Shown: piece by piece, positions 1 to 7,893 of the stretch
Layout of the letters: each line of letters starts with the position of its first letter
How positions within the stretch are numbered: the stretch's first letter is position 1
Assembly: GCA_902806015.1 (NCBI GenBank)
Contig: CADCUZ010000152.1
Location: 1-21,583 of the forward strand
Direction of reading: 5' to 3'
DNA length: 21,583 nucleotides
Origin: an uncultured Rubrobacteraceae bacterium
Lineage (GTDB): Bacteria > Actinomycetota > Rubrobacteria > Rubrobacterales > Rubrobacteraceae
Translations under genes and position numbers: made by a program
Notes under the pieces: generated by a model
What the model saw: only the letters and a program-made list of their open reading frames with translations
Database searches by the model: none
Told to the model about the DNA's origin: nothing

Positions 1-633
1 CACCTCCCCGACGAGCTGACCTACGCCGACGGCGCCCTCGTGGCCTGCGGCTTCGGCACCGCCTACCAGGGCATCCTGCGCGCAGGCGTCTCGGGTCGCG
101 ACCGGGTCCTCGTCGTCGGGCTGGGGCCCGTCGGGCTTGGGGTGGTGATGCTCGCGGCTTCGAGCGGGGCTGAGGTGATCGGGGTGGACCTTGTCCCCGA
201 GCGCCTGGAGCTCGGCAGGCAGGCGGGCGCCGCCCACGTCCTGATGGGCGGTGAGGAAGCGGCCGTCGAGGTCCTGGATCTCACCGACAGCCACGGCGTC
301 GAGGCGGCCGTGGACTGTTCCGGGAGCGGGCCGGGCCGGCTCCTGTGCCTGGAGGCCGCCCGCACTTGGGGCCGGGTGGTCTTTCTCGGCGAGGGCGGCA
401 CGGTCGAGTTCGAGCCGAGCCCCCTGCTGCTGCACAAGCAGCTCACGCTCTACGGCTCTTGGGTCTGCGGCCTCTACCAGATGGGGGGGCTCCTAGAGCA
501 CCTGGCACGCAGGGGGCTGCACCCGGAGAGGACCGTGAGCCACGCGTTCCCGCTCTCTGAGACCAAGCGGGCGTACGAGGCCTTCGATGCCGGAAAGACG
601 GGCAAGGTCCTCATCTCCTGGGAGGACGGATAA
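1..633 (+). CDS. Zinc-type (MDR) alcohol/polyol dehydrogenase, C-terminal part
   Basis: The open frame runs in from the left edge, so the N-terminal zinc-binding half lies outside the window. What remains is the medium-chain dehydrogenase core: a CGFGTAYQG segment, then a Rossmann nucleotide-binding loop VVGLGPVGLGVV followed by an acidic residue (VIGVD) that suggests NAD preference. The C-terminal lobe ends in KTGKVLISW, typical of the family. The closest types are threonine 3-dehydrogenase or sorbitol/alcohol dehydrogenases, but the substrate cannot be told from this half. The frame ends in TAA and is followed by two GC-rich hairpins and no co-directional gene for about 200 bases, so this is probably the last gene of its transcript. 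Family is confident; substrate unknown. Confidence 0.85.
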   Translation, partial: HLPDELTYADGALVACGFGTAYQGILRAGVSGRDRVLVVGLGPVGLGVVMLAASSGAEVIGVDLVPERLELGRQAGAAHVLMGGEEAAVEVLDLTDSHGVEAAVDCSGSGPGRLLCLEAARTWGRVVFLGEGGTVEFEPSPLLLHKQLTLYGSWVCGLYQMGGLLEHLARRGLHPERTVSHAFPLSETKRAYEAFDAGKTGKVLISWEDG

Positions 634-673
634 GCGGCCCCGACGGTACCCCGACCATCCGTATCCACCCGAA

Positions 674-691
674 ACCCCGAGCGTCCGGGGT
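674..691 (+). terminator. GC-rich hairpin after the dehydrogenase
   Basis: ACCCCG and CGGGGT form 6-bp perfect arms around a 6-base loop, 40 bases after the dehydrogenase stop. No U-tract follows, so as an intrinsic terminator it would be weak. It could act with the hairpin at 752-776. Confidence 0.35.
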
Positions 692-751
692 CCAGAAGTG
701 AAAGGGTTCGGCGCGGAGTCGGCCTCCCCGCTGCGACGGCACATGGGCTGA

Positions 752-776
752 TCCGCCCCGACCGGAGAAGGGCGGA
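752..776. repeat. Inverted repeat upstream of the Gly/Arg-rich gene
   Basis: TCCGCCC (752-758) and GGGCGGA (770-776) are perfect 7-bp arms around an 11-base loop. It lies about 75 bases before the next start and could be a terminator stem or a leader hairpin. No U-tract is present. Confidence 0.35.
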
Positions 777-849
777 GGTTACGCGGGATCTTCCCCGGGT
801 ACAGCTAGCCCGGTTACGCGAGGTGTCGGCGAGGCCAGAGGAGACTGAC

Positions 850-1272
850 GTGGGCAGAAGGGGCAGGCGCAAAGGGTCCCAGGGACGCGCGCAGGGACGC
901 GTGCGAGAACGCGTGCGCGGAGGCGGTTCGGGGCGCGGCGGAGGAGGCGCGGACCGGAGAAGGGGGGGCTTCGACGTGGGCGCCATGGGGGATCTGGCGG
1001 GCCGCCTGACGGATCGCTCCGGGGGCGGTTCGGGGCTCGCGGGTGCCGCCGCGGGGCTCGCGGGGGGAGGCTTCGCCGGTAGGCTTCTGGGAGGCGACGC
1101 GGGGGGGTCGGATGAAGATTTCAGGAGGGAGGTCGCGGACCAGCTCGCCCTCGTCGACGAACGCCTGCAACTTCTAGAGGACCAAATGCAGGAGCTCCGC
1201 GAGATGCTGGGGGGCGCGGAGGCGGCCCCCACGCAACCCGAAGGCGAAACAGACCCCGGTAGCAACCCGTAG
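850..1272 (+). CDS. Hypothetical Gly/Arg-rich protein with C-terminal coiled coil
   Basis: I do not recognise a named family. The first ~60 residues are very basic and Gly/Arg-rich, the middle is Gly/Ala-rich (GLAGAAAGLAGGGFAGRLLGG), and the last ~45 residues form an acidic amphipathic helix (REVADQLALVDERLQLLEDQ) that looks like a coiled coil. The GTG at 850 is preferred because AGAGGAGA ends 5 bases before it; a longer frame opens at GTG 823 with no ribosome site. The composition would suit a nucleic-acid- or membrane-associated small protein, but that is a guess. It is convergent with the next gene. The basic N-terminus is partly a product of high GC, so coding status rests on the ribosome site and the helix. 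Confidence 0.6.
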   Translation: MGRRGRRKGSQGRAQGRVRERVRGGGSGRGGGGADRRRGGFDVGAMGDLAGRLTDRSGGGSGLAGAAAGLAGGGFAGRLLGGDAGGSDEDFRREVADQLALVDERLQLLEDQMQELREMLGGAEAAPTQPEGETDPGSNP

Positions 1273-1337
1273 CGGTCGAAGGCGTCCCGCGGGTCGGGCG
1301 CGTGGCGGTGCGGTCTGACGAATCACGGCCTCGGGGG

Positions 1338-1799
1338 TCAGGTTCCGCCTTCCAGGACGTCCTCGATCGCGTCCTCCACTATGTCGGCCGCGAGTATGGC
1401 CTCCAGGCCGTCCAGGACGTCGTCGGCGTCGAGCACGTAGGTCTCGTACCCTTCGGTCTGCGCCCGCTGCCTGAGGGCGTCCATCACGTTTAGGAGGCAT
1501 CCCGCGCCCCACTTGAGGTCCTCCTCGTCGAGCCGGGAGGTCGCCACGCTCACCACGGCGTCTACGGCCGCCGGCTCAAGCCCGCCGGTCTCGGGGTCCG
1601 TCAGCAGGAAGTCGTTGGCGCGCAGGACGTCCTCGACCAACCGCTTGGCGTCGGGCATCGGGGGGACCTCGAACAGGGGCAGGTAGGCCGCGGATATCAC
1701 CCTGAGCGCCTTTACCTGGTGGTTGTGGTCCCTCTGTGAGTAGTCCTGTACGACCCCGAAAAGCTCGGGAAAGCTGTCTCCGTCCGTGGGCTCCGTCAT
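1338..1799 (-). CDS. Hypothetical acidic helical protein
   Basis: A 153-residue acidic protein with no family I can name. It starts at an ATG preceded by a strong ribosome site (GGGAGGACGG about 4 bases upstream), which supports it as real. The N-terminus reads MTEPTDGDSFPELFGVVQDY; the rest looks mainly alpha-helical with regularly spaced leucines and ends in a run of Asp/Glu/Val residues (LDGLEAILAADIVEDAIEDV). No signal peptide or membrane segment is visible. It is divergent from the helicase across a 335-base gap. Composition is consistent with a soluble cytoplasmic protein; function unknown. Confidence 0.72.
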   Translation of the reverse strand: MTEPTDGDSFPELFGVVQDYSQRDHNHQVKALRVISAAYLPLFEVPPMPDAKRLVEDVLRANDFLLTDPETGGLEPAAVDAVVSVATSRLDEEDLKWGAGCLLNVMDALRQRAQTEGYETYVLDADDVLDGLEAILAADIVEDAIEDVLEGGT

Positions 1800-1933
1800 C
1801 GTCCGTCCTCCCGTTCCATTTGGTTGGTCGCGCCGGGCCCCGTCCGATCCCTGAACCCAGCCCGACGCGCAGTCTATACCCCCGGAGGCGGAAAGCTATC
1901 CGCGTGCGGGATGGATCCCGGTCGGGACCTCGC

Positions 1934-1962
1934 CTCGACTACGACCGGGCGTGCGGTATACT
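1934..1962 (+). promoter_or_regulatory. Likely promoter of the DEAD-box helicase leader
   Basis: TATACT at 1957-1962 is a near-perfect -10. TCGACT at 1935-1940 (16-base spacer) or CTCGAC one base earlier (17) serves as -35. The start point would be near 1969, giving a leader of about 165 bases before the TTG start at 2135. Confidence 0.55.
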
Positions 1963-2001
1963 CCTCGCGTTACGCGATAAAGAACATACGTCCACGATCA
2001 C

Positions 2002-2036
2002 AGAGATGCCGACTGTTCGAAGCGCATCTCTTTTTT
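2002..2036 (+). terminator. Intrinsic terminator in the helicase leader (possible attenuator)
   Basis: AGAGATGC (2002-2009) and GCATCTCT (2024-2031) are perfect 8-bp arms around a 14-base loop, running directly into six T residues (2031-2036). It sits about 33 bases after the inferred transcription start and 99 bases before the helicase start. No gene on this strand lies between promoter and terminator, so it most likely ends the helicase leader early and conditionally. A competing pairing of GCGCA (2022-2026) with TGCGC near 2044 exists but is only 5 bp. Confidence 0.65.
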
Positions 2037-2134
2037 GTGCCTTGCGCCTCTCCCTTCGTGCCGAGCGGTAGCCCACGACGTACGCTCCTTATTGTGGCGA
2101 CTACTGCCCAACGAAAGAGAGGAATCGCAACACC

Positions 2135-3298
2135 TTGGCAAACACCCTACAGGAGGTCCAGAGGGCCTCGTTCGCAGACCTACTCATCTCCGACGGAGTC
2201 CAGAGGGCCGTCACCGAACAGGGCTGGGAGACCCCGACGCCCATCCAGGCGTTGACGCTGCCCGAGCTTTTGGACGGGGAAGACGTCGTCGGCCTCGCGC
2301 AGACCGGCAGCGGCAAGACCGCGGCCTTCGCCATACCCCTGATCGAGGCCCTCGACGGCAAGGTGCGGGGGGTTCAGGCGCTCGTGCTCGCGCCGACGCG
2401 GGAGCTCGCCGCGCAGGCCGCGACGGAGATCTCCAGCCTCTCCCGGTACAACCCTATACGTCCGGTCGTCCTTTGCGGGGGCGTGCCGATAGGTCCGCAG
2501 ATCAGGGCGCTCAGGAACCGCTCCGCCTCCGTGGTCGTGGGCACACCGGGACGCATCCTGGACCACCTCCAGCGCGGAACGCTGCGCCTGGACTCGGTGC
2601 GCTACCTCGTGCTCGACGAGGCGGACCGGATGCTCGACATGGGATTCGCCCCCGACGTCGGGCGCATCCTCTCCCACACCCCGGAGAAAAAGAGGCAGAC
2701 CGCCCTCTTCTCGGCGACCATGCCGGACGCCATACGCGGCATGGTCAAGCGCCATATGCGCTCCCCGCGGTACCTGACGGTGGAGTCAGAGGCTCCCACG
2801 GTCGATACCGTCGAGCAGGTTTACTATCGCGTGGACGGCCGGGACAAGACGCGGGCCCTGCGGGCCCTCATCGACGCGGAGAAGGACCCCGTGGCGATCG
2901 TATTCCGCAGGACCAAGCACGGGGCGACCAAGCTGCACCGCCAGCTGGAGAAGGGCGGCTACAAGGCGGCACTCCTGCACGGCGGCAAGACCCAGTCCCA
3001 GCGCACCAGGACGCTCGCCGGCTTCGCCTGCGGCCGGACCCGCATCCTGGTGGCGACCAACGTCGCGGCGCGCGGGCTCGACATCCCGAACGTCTCGCAC
3101 GTCGTCAACTACGACCTCCCTGAGGACACGGAAACCTACGTTCACCGCATAGGCCGCACGGCGCGGGCGGGCAAGGAAGGGGTGGCTGTCACGCTCGTAG
3201 GCGAGGCCGAGGTCAGGGAGTTCGGCAAGATCCAACGCGACCTCCCCGTCGAGGTCCGCGAGAGCCGGCTGCCCCGATTCGCCGAGCCGGCGGCGTAG
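2135..3298 (+). CDS. DEAD-box ATP-dependent RNA helicase (RhlE/CsdA type)
   Basis: Unwinds RNA duplexes using ATP in the cytoplasm, in ribosome assembly, RNA decay or cold adaptation. All signature motifs are present: F13 and Q38 of the Q motif, Walker A AQTGSGKT (55-62), PTRELAAQ, TPGR, DEAD (161-164), SAT, ARGLDIP, and HRIGRTARAG (337 onward). At 387 residues it is a minimal two-RecA-domain helicase with almost no C-terminal extension, unlike long DeaD proteins with RNA-binding tails. The start is TTG with AGAGAGGA 11 bases upstream; no better start fits before the Q motif. A leader with its own terminator suggests transcription attenuation. Family certain; exact substrate not. Confidence 0.95.
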   Translation: MANTLQEVQRASFADLLISDGVQRAVTEQGWETPTPIQALTLPELLDGEDVVGLAQTGSGKTAAFAIPLIEALDGKVRGVQALVLAPTRELAAQAATEISSLSRYNPIRPVVLCGGVPIGPQIRALRNRSASVVVGTPGRILDHLQRGTLRLDSVRYLVLDEADRMLDMGFAPDVGRILSHTPEKKRQTALFSATMPDAIRGMVKRHMRSPRYLTVESEAPTVDTVEQVYYRVDGRDKTRALRALIDAEKDPVAIVFRRTKHGATKLHRQLEKGGYKAALLHGGKTQSQRTRTLAGFACGRTRILVATNVAARGLDIPNVSHVVNYDLPEDTETYVHRIGRTARAGKEGVAVTLVGEAEVREFGKIQRDLPVEVRESRLPRFAEPAA

Positions 3299-3324
3299 TA
3301 ACCCCTTAGGCACCTTCCGACGAC

Positions 3325-3339
3325 GGGGGTGCGGCACCC
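3325..3339. terminator. Short hairpin between convergent helicase and cupin genes
   Basis: GGGTG and CACCC close a 3-base loop 27 bases after the helicase stop, between convergent genes. There is no U-tract, so its role as a terminator is tentative. Confidence 0.35.
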
Positions 3340-3361
3340 GGAAATTTCCGCGTTTAGAGAG

Positions 3362-3883
3362 CTACCGTATCCAGTGCCGGAGTAGCGGTCCTTCTTCGCC
3401 GAGAGGGGATCCGACTCCGGCACCGGGACGTTGCGGAGGTTCTCCAGCACCCCGGGTCGTTCGCCGGGTTCGCCTGTGCGCAGGTCGTAGTTTTCCTGCC
3501 CGTGCGGGTAGGCTCCGACCACCGAGAACGCGCCGTCCGAGCCCTCGTTGCAGTGCCCAACTCCCGCGGGGATGACCACCACGTCGCCCGCCCGAACCTC
3601 GAGCGTTTCTCCTTCGGGCCCGACGAAGGTTACGCGAGCCGCGACGCCCACCACGCACAGGACTTCGTGGGAGACCGAGTGGTAATGGTGGTAGGGGAAG
3701 ACGCCGTCCACCCAGGCGCCGCCCCAACCGTTTTCGGCGAGCAACGCTCTGCAGCGTGAGGCCTCTCTCGGCCTCTGACAGCGCCTGCGGGTAGACGAGG
3801 AGGGGCAACGTCGGGTTGTTCGGGATGCGCCCGTCGTCTTCGAAAGAGTGGTCATGCGTCTGGATGCCCCGCGGGTCGTTCAT
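3362..3883 (-). pseudogene. YjlB-like cupin protein, two compensating frameshifts
   Basis: Three frame segments join into one recognisable cupin. The N-terminus (3883 to ~3765) reads DDGRIPNNPTLPLLVYPQAL. The middle lies in another frame (~3765 to ~3410): ENGWGGAWVDGVFPYHHYHS, then VRAGDVVVIPAGVGH and VVGAYPHGQENYDLR. The end returns to the first frame as EEGPLLRHWIR before a stop at 3362. The His-rich HHYHS and the later GxGH are the usual metal-binding cupin residues. The two shifts cancel, so the natural ends survive and only the middle is out of frame. That pattern fits either sequence error or a decayed gene. Family role is unknown (small-molecule or metal binding). It is convergent with the helicase. 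Confidence 0.8.
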
Positions 3884-3941
3884 GCGATCCCCGTTTCGTG
3901 TCCGATCCGCCGGCTCCCATCATAGACCAAGCCGCGCGACG

Positions 3942-6900
3942 CTAGCCGGCCTTCCTGCCCCGCCTGCCGGCCCGCAGGAAGGCCCCGGGTGAGGACGACG
4001 TTACCCGGGGCGTCGGCGCCGCGGTCCCCGCGAGGGCCTTGCGCAGGCTCTCCGCACGGGAGACGAGGAAGGCGAAACCCCTGGCGGCGGTCTGCTCCAC
4101 CCGGCCTTCTAGCAGGAAGGCGCCCTCGCGGTGCAGCAGGTCGCCGCACCTCTCGTAGGCCGAACGAAAGAGGGTAGCTTGCAACAGGCCTCGCTCATCC
4201 TCTATAAGCAGGAAGTACACCCGGTGCCCGCTCTTCGTTGGGGGGCTCTGGAGACACTCTATGAGACCCGCCGCGCGGGCGCGGGTGCCGTGGGGGAGGC
4301 CCCTGATCCTCTCGCTCGAGACCACCCCCAACTCCTCCAGCGCCGAGCGGTAGGGGAGGAGGGGGTGCCTGCGAACGTTGAGCCCTAGGACCTCCCACTC
4401 CATTCTCTCTTTCGCCGTGTCCGCGAGGGGCAGGTGCCCCACGCCGCGCCCCTCCCTTGAGGCCCACCAGCTCGCCGGGTGCTTCAAAGGTATCTCCGGT
4501 TGCTCCCCGTGCCTCCTCTTTTTCGGCAGGGTGGCCGTCTCGCCGAGGAGCCGCGACCGTCCGGCGTCTGTGGGAAGGCCGTCGAGGAAGCCGCCGCTGA
4601 TGAGGTTCCCTAACGAGTCCTTCTCGACGGCGGTCCTCCCGTACAGGTCGGCGACGGAGGCGAAGGGCCTCTCGCGGCGTTCGGAGACGATGGACGAGAC
4701 GGCCTTCTCGGAGAGGCCCTTGCAGTAGCGCAAGCCCACGCGGAGGGCGGCGCCGCCCTCCGCGACCGTGAAGTCCCCTTCGGAGAGACGTATGTCGGGC
4801 GGGAGCACGATCAGCCCGGCCCTGCGAGCCTCGTTGAGGAGCAACCTCGGGCTGTAGAAGCCCATCGGTTGCGAGCCGAGAAGGGCGGCGAAGAACTCCG
4901 CCGGGTAGTGGCGCCTCATGTACGCGCTGGCGTAGGAGAGCTCCGCGAAGGAGGCGGCGTGGGCCGCCGAGAAGCCGTAGACGGAGAAGCCCTCCATCCA
5001 GGAGAAGACCTCGTCGGCCCTGGCGGGCGGGACACCGTTGCTCTCCGCCCGGCGGAGGAACTCGCGGCGGAGCCCGTTCATCGCGCCCGGCCCCCGGTCT
5101 TTGGTCATCGCGCGCCGCAGGAGGTCCCCCTCCGCCAGGGTGAAGCCGGCGACGGCGTTCGCCACGGCGAGGACCTGCTCCTGGTAGACGAGGACGCCGT
5201 AGGTGAGGCGCAGGGCCTCTTCGAGTCGGGGCAGGGTGGCCGATGGGGGTTTCTCGCCGTTCTTCCTCCGGACGAAGGGGGCGATAAGGTTCCCCCTCAC
5301 GGGACCCGGCCTGAAGAGCGAGATCTGGGCCACCAGGTCCGCGAAGCGCCGGGGCTTTAGCCGCCGGCTTAGGTGCATCTGCCCCGGAGACTCCAGCTGG
5401 AACATGCCGGCGTTCTTACCGGTCCGGATCAGGGCGTAGGTCTCCCCGTCCTCGGGCGGCAAGTCGTAAGGATCCACCTTCTCGCCGGTCCTCTTCGTGG
5501 CGAGCTCCCCGGCCTTGCGCAGCGCCGTGTGCATCCTCAAGCCCAACAGGTCCAGCTTCGGGATGCCGACCCTCTCCAAGTCGTCCTTGTCGTACTGGCA
5601 GCGCAAGAGCCCCCCCTTTCCCGAGGGCTCCAGCGGCACGAGCTCCGAAAGGTGACGCTCGGCCGTCCCGAAGACCATGCCCCCGCTGTGCGTTCCCGCC
5701 TCCCTGATGCGCCCGGTCAGGCCCGCCGAAAGTTCCAAGAGGAGCCGGTACCGGGCCGTGTCCTGCAAGGGATGGCCGCGCATCGCGGGCTCGGTGAGCG
5801 CCTCTTTCCAACCCGAGAGGCCCGCGTAGACGCGGTTGCGGTCCGAGAAACGGGTCGGGACGTGCCGGCTGAGGGCGTCGATCTCGCGCGGCGGATGCCC
5901 GAGCGCCCGGGCGGCGACCCGCACGGCCCCGCGCAGGGACATCTTCTGGACCGTGGCCGCCTCCGCCGCGCCGTTCTTCTCGTTGTGCCGGATCATCTCG
6001 AACCTGACCTCGTCTCGTCGGAGCGAACAGAAGTCCAGGTCTATGTCCGGCGGGTCCTTGCGTCCCTCGTGCATAAACCTCTCGAAGAGGAGCCTGCTGC
6101 CGAAAGGCTCCGGCTGAGTCAGCCCCAGGCAGTACGAGACCAGGCTGTTCGCCGCGCTCCCCCTCCCCGTCACGGGGATGCCCCTAGCTTTCGCGATTCG
6201 CCGAGCCTCGCGCGCCACCAGAAAGTACGGCGCGAACCCGAGGGAGTTTATGCACCCCAACTCCCGCTTGAGCCGCGCCGCCACCTCCCCGGGCGTCGGC
6301 CCCTTGCCCCCTCTCCCGTAGCGTCCCCGCGCCCCCGCGAAGGCCATCCTCCTGAGGGCTCCCTCGGCCGACACCCCCGGCGGGACCCTGGCCGCCGGAA
6401 CGTGCACCTTACCGGACAGGTCCACTGTCCCGGCGCACCGCTCCGCCACCGCCGCGGCGCTCGTCAGGGCATCCGGATGGTCCGAGAAGAGCCGACGCAT
6501 CACCCCGGGTGGCTTGAGGTAGAGTTGGTCGGTGGGACGGTACCCCGGACCGGGCAGGGGGCGCAGGTGCGAGGCCGCGACGAGAACCTCGTGCAGCCGA
6601 TGGTCCCCCGGCTTCAGGTAGGCCACCTCCCCAGTCGCGACGACCGGCACGCCGGCCTCGCGCGCTAACCCCGCCACGCGCCCCATCCCGCGCCGTCCCC
6701 CGGCCGTGCCGTCGTCCGTGAGCTCCGCGTGGAGCCGGTCCCCGAAGGCCTCCCGCAAGCCCCGCAGCACGCCCTGCGCCTCCCCGCGCCTCCCGGCGAG
6801 CACGAGCCGGGGCAGGAGCCCGAAAGGCACGGCCCCCGTCAGGCACACTAGCCCTTTGGCGTGATCCAGGACCACCGGCAACGGGCACGCCGGCCTGCGC

Positions 6901-7229
6901 CGATCCTCCGACGAGCACCTGTAGGCCGTGATGAGCCGGCAGAGCGAACGGTACCCTTGCATTCCCTCTGCCAGCAAGACCACGTGTCCGCCCCCCTCCA
7001 CGCCGACCTCCGCCCCCACGATGGGGGAGAGTCCGGCCTCCCCGGCGGCCTCGAGGAAACGGGGGATGCCGTACAACCCGTCCCTATCCGTGAGCGCCAT
7101 CGAGCGCATCCCCGCCGCCCCCCCGACCAGCTCCTCCGGCGTCGCCGTCCCGTAGCCGTAGGAGAAGCCGCTGCGCACGTGCAGGTGGGCGAAAGGGGCG
7201 CTCAATCCTCCACCCCCACGAGGAACCAC
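3942..7229 (-). CDS. dnaE2: Error-prone DNA polymerase III alpha subunit (DnaE2/ImuC)
   Basis: A C-family polymerase used for damage-induced (translesion) synthesis. The N-terminal PHP domain begins with HLHVRSGFS, where the second metal-binding pair is degenerate as in DnaE2 proteins. The polymerase core has GRGSAANSLVSYCLGL, the catalytic pair in PDIDLDF (D395, D397) and the third aspartate in IPKLDLLGL (D560). A helix-hairpin-helix region (YCKGLSEKAVSSI) and an OB fold (VYFLLIEDERGLLQATLFR) follow. At 1095 residues it has the usual DnaE2 length and lacks the longer tail of replicative DnaE1. The GTG start at 7229 overlaps the upstream gene by 28 bases; a TTG at 7204 with GGTGGAGGA beside it is an alternative. 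Inferred to be transcribed with the upstream gene from the LexA-controlled divergent region. Confidence 0.92.
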   Translation of the reverse strand: MVPRGGGGLSAPFAHLHVRSGFSYGYGTATPEELVGGAAGMRSMALTDRDGLYGIPRFLEAAGEAGLSPIVGAEVGVEGGGHVVLLAEGMQGYRSLCRLITAYRCSSEDRRRPACPLPVVLDHAKGLVCLTGAVPFGLLPRLVLAGRRGEAQGVLRGLREAFGDRLHAELTDDGTAGGRRGMGRVAGLAREAGVPVVATGEVAYLKPGDHRLHEVLVAASHLRPLPGPGYRPTDQLYLKPPGVMRRLFSDHPDALTSAAAVAERCAGTVDLSGKVHVPAARVPPGVSAEGALRRMAFAGARGRYGRGGKGPTPGEVAARLKRELGCINSLGFAPYFLVAREARRIAKARGIPVTGRGSAANSLVSYCLGLTQPEPFGSRLLFERFMHEGRKDPPDIDLDFCSLRRDEVRFEMIRHNEKNGAAEAATVQKMSLRGAVRVAARALGHPPREIDALSRHVPTRFSDRNRVYAGLSGWKEALTEPAMRGHPLQDTARYRLLLELSAGLTGRIREAGTHSGGMVFGTAERHLSELVPLEPSGKGGLLRCQYDKDDLERVGIPKLDLLGLRMHTALRKAGELATKRTGEKVDPYDLPPEDGETYALIRTGKNAGMFQLESPGQMHLSRRLKPRRFADLVAQISLFRPGPVRGNLIAPFVRRKNGEKPPSATLPRLEEALRLTYGVLVYQEQVLAVANAVAGFTLAEGDLLRRAMTKDRGPGAMNGLRREFLRRAESNGVPPARADEVFSWMEGFSVYGFSAAHAASFAELSYASAYMRRHYPAEFFAALLGSQPMGFYSPRLLLNEARRAGLIVLPPDIRLSEGDFTVAEGGAALRVGLRYCKGLSEKAVSSIVSERRERPFASVADLYGRTAVEKDSLGNLISGGFLDGLPTDAGRSRLLGETATLPKKRRHGEQPEIPLKHPASWWASREGRGVGHLPLADTAKERMEWEVLGLNVRRHPLLPYRSALEELGVVSSERIRGLPHGTRARAAGLIECLQSPPTKSGHRVYFLLIEDERGLLQATLFRSAYERCGDLLHREGAFLLEGRVEQTAARGFAFLVSRAESLRKALAGTAAPTPRVTSSSPGAFLRAGRRGRKAG

Positions 7230-7738
7230 CCGCCGGGATCTTCCCGTGCCAGGTCGACCACCGACCCGCAGGAGAGGAGTACCCTGAAGACGTTCCTGTC
7301 CTTAGCCTGCCCCTCGTCCCACCAGGCGGACACCTCCCGCCAGCGGGCCAGGACTTCTACCACCCGCCTCCTCTTCCGGCGCCCTCGCCGCCTGGAGGCC
7401 CAGGAGATCCCCACCTGTCCCAAGCAGCGCTCCACCCTCACGGGCTCGCGCGGGGCCCGCGCGGATCCGCCGGACCCCCGCCCCAACTCCGAGGCCCGCC
7501 CGAGCCACGGCGCAGCCAGCAGGTGATCCGCCACCGCCCGTCTCGACTCCCGGGTCGGGAACAGGGGTTCCTCGAACCCCTCCGGTTTCGGCGGGTAAGC
7601 GTGTATCTCCGCGACGCTCGCCTCCAAGAGATCCTCCTCTCCCGGGAGCGCCAGCAGCCAAGGCCGGGACGAGCCGGGGGTGGGGAGGACCCGCCCCACC
7701 CGGTATAATCCGGGCGAAGGGCGTCCTCGCCTCCTCAA
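7202..7738 (-). CDS. Small protein upstream of dnaE2, DUF6504/ImuB C-terminus-like
   Basis: A 178-residue protein between the SOS operator and dnaE2. Its last ~60 residues (VVEVLARWREVSAWWDEG, then a beta-rich stretch ending GGWFLVGVED) resemble the small domain at the C-terminus of ImuB or standing alone beside it (DUF6504-type), which ends in a Trp-Phe-Leu motif. The central part has a basic run (SRRRGRRKRRR-like, near residue 120). The start is TTG at 7738 with GAGGGA directly before it; a downstream GTG is possible. It overlaps dnaE2 by 28 bases, which implies coupling. No Y-family polymerase motifs are present, so it is not a full ImuB. The match is from memory and moderate. Confidence 0.68.
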   Translation of the reverse strand: MRRRGRPSPGLYRVGRVLPTPGSSRPWLLALPGEEDLLEASVAEIHAYPPKPEGFEEPLFPTRESRRAVADHLLAAPWLGRASELGRGSGGSARAPREPVRVERCLGQVGISWASRRRGRRKRRRVVEVLARWREVSAWWDEGQAKDRNVFRVLLSCGSVVDLAREDPGGWFLVGVED

Positions 7739-7821
7739 TCCCTCGAGGACCGTTACTGGTTGGTCGCCGTTCGGTCTCCGAGCCCGGGTGGGGGCGCTCC
7801 TCTTTTCTTTTTCACGCTACC

Positions 7822-7837
7822 ACAAACAGTAGTTTGT
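7822..7837. promoter_or_regulatory. LexA operator (SOS box) between lexA and the dnaE2 operon
   Basis: ACAAAC-AGTA-GTTTGT is a perfect 6-4-6 palindrome. The spacing equals the Gram-positive GAAC-N4-GTTC SOS box, with AAAC/GTTT as the core half-sites. It overlaps the lexA -35 element and lies between the divergent SOS genes, the classic position for LexA autoregulation. Confidence 0.75.
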
Positions 7838-7862
7838 AGTCCAGGACAAAATCCGCTAGAGT
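7834..7862 (+). promoter_or_regulatory. lexA promoter
   Basis: TTGTAG (7834-7839), a 17-base spacer and TAGAGT (7857-7862) make a reasonable sigma-70-type promoter. The -35 lies inside the right arm of the SOS box. The likely start point near 7869 leaves a ~25-base leader. On the other strand TGGACT, 18 bases and TAGCGT form a weaker promoter for the dnaE2 side, also spanning the box. Confidence 0.55.
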
Positions 7863-7893
7863 GTCCTGGGGCGCGTCGAGGAAGGGAGCGATC

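Larger units (their letters stand above)
1800..2134. other. 335-base intergenic region between divergent genes
   Basis: Contains the ribosome site of the leftward hypothetical gene (about 1803-1812), the rightward promoter at 1934-1962, the leader terminator at 2002-2036, and AGAGAGGA (2116-2123) as ribosome site for the helicase. No further coding sequence is convincing. Confidence 0.6.

Noticed and set aside
474..1265. Leftward 263-codon frame over the Gly/Arg-rich gene
   Set aside because: Ser/Pro/Arg-rich shadow crossing a gene boundary, with no motif and no plausible start signal.
2035..3123. 362-codon frame overlapping the helicase
   Set aside because: Shadow frame, Arg/Gly/Pro-rich; the helicase frame carries every DEAD-box motif.
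5373..6668. Long rightward frame (431 codons) inside dnaE2
   Set aside because: It is a high-GC shadow of dnaE2 with Arg/Pro/His-rich composition and no recognisable motifs; dnaE2 has all catalytic motifs.
7704..7709. Perfect TATAAT as a rightward lexA promoter
   Set aside because: It lies inside the small dnaE2-operon gene with no suitable -35, and 185 bases upstream of lexA; the promoter overlapping the SOS box fits better.
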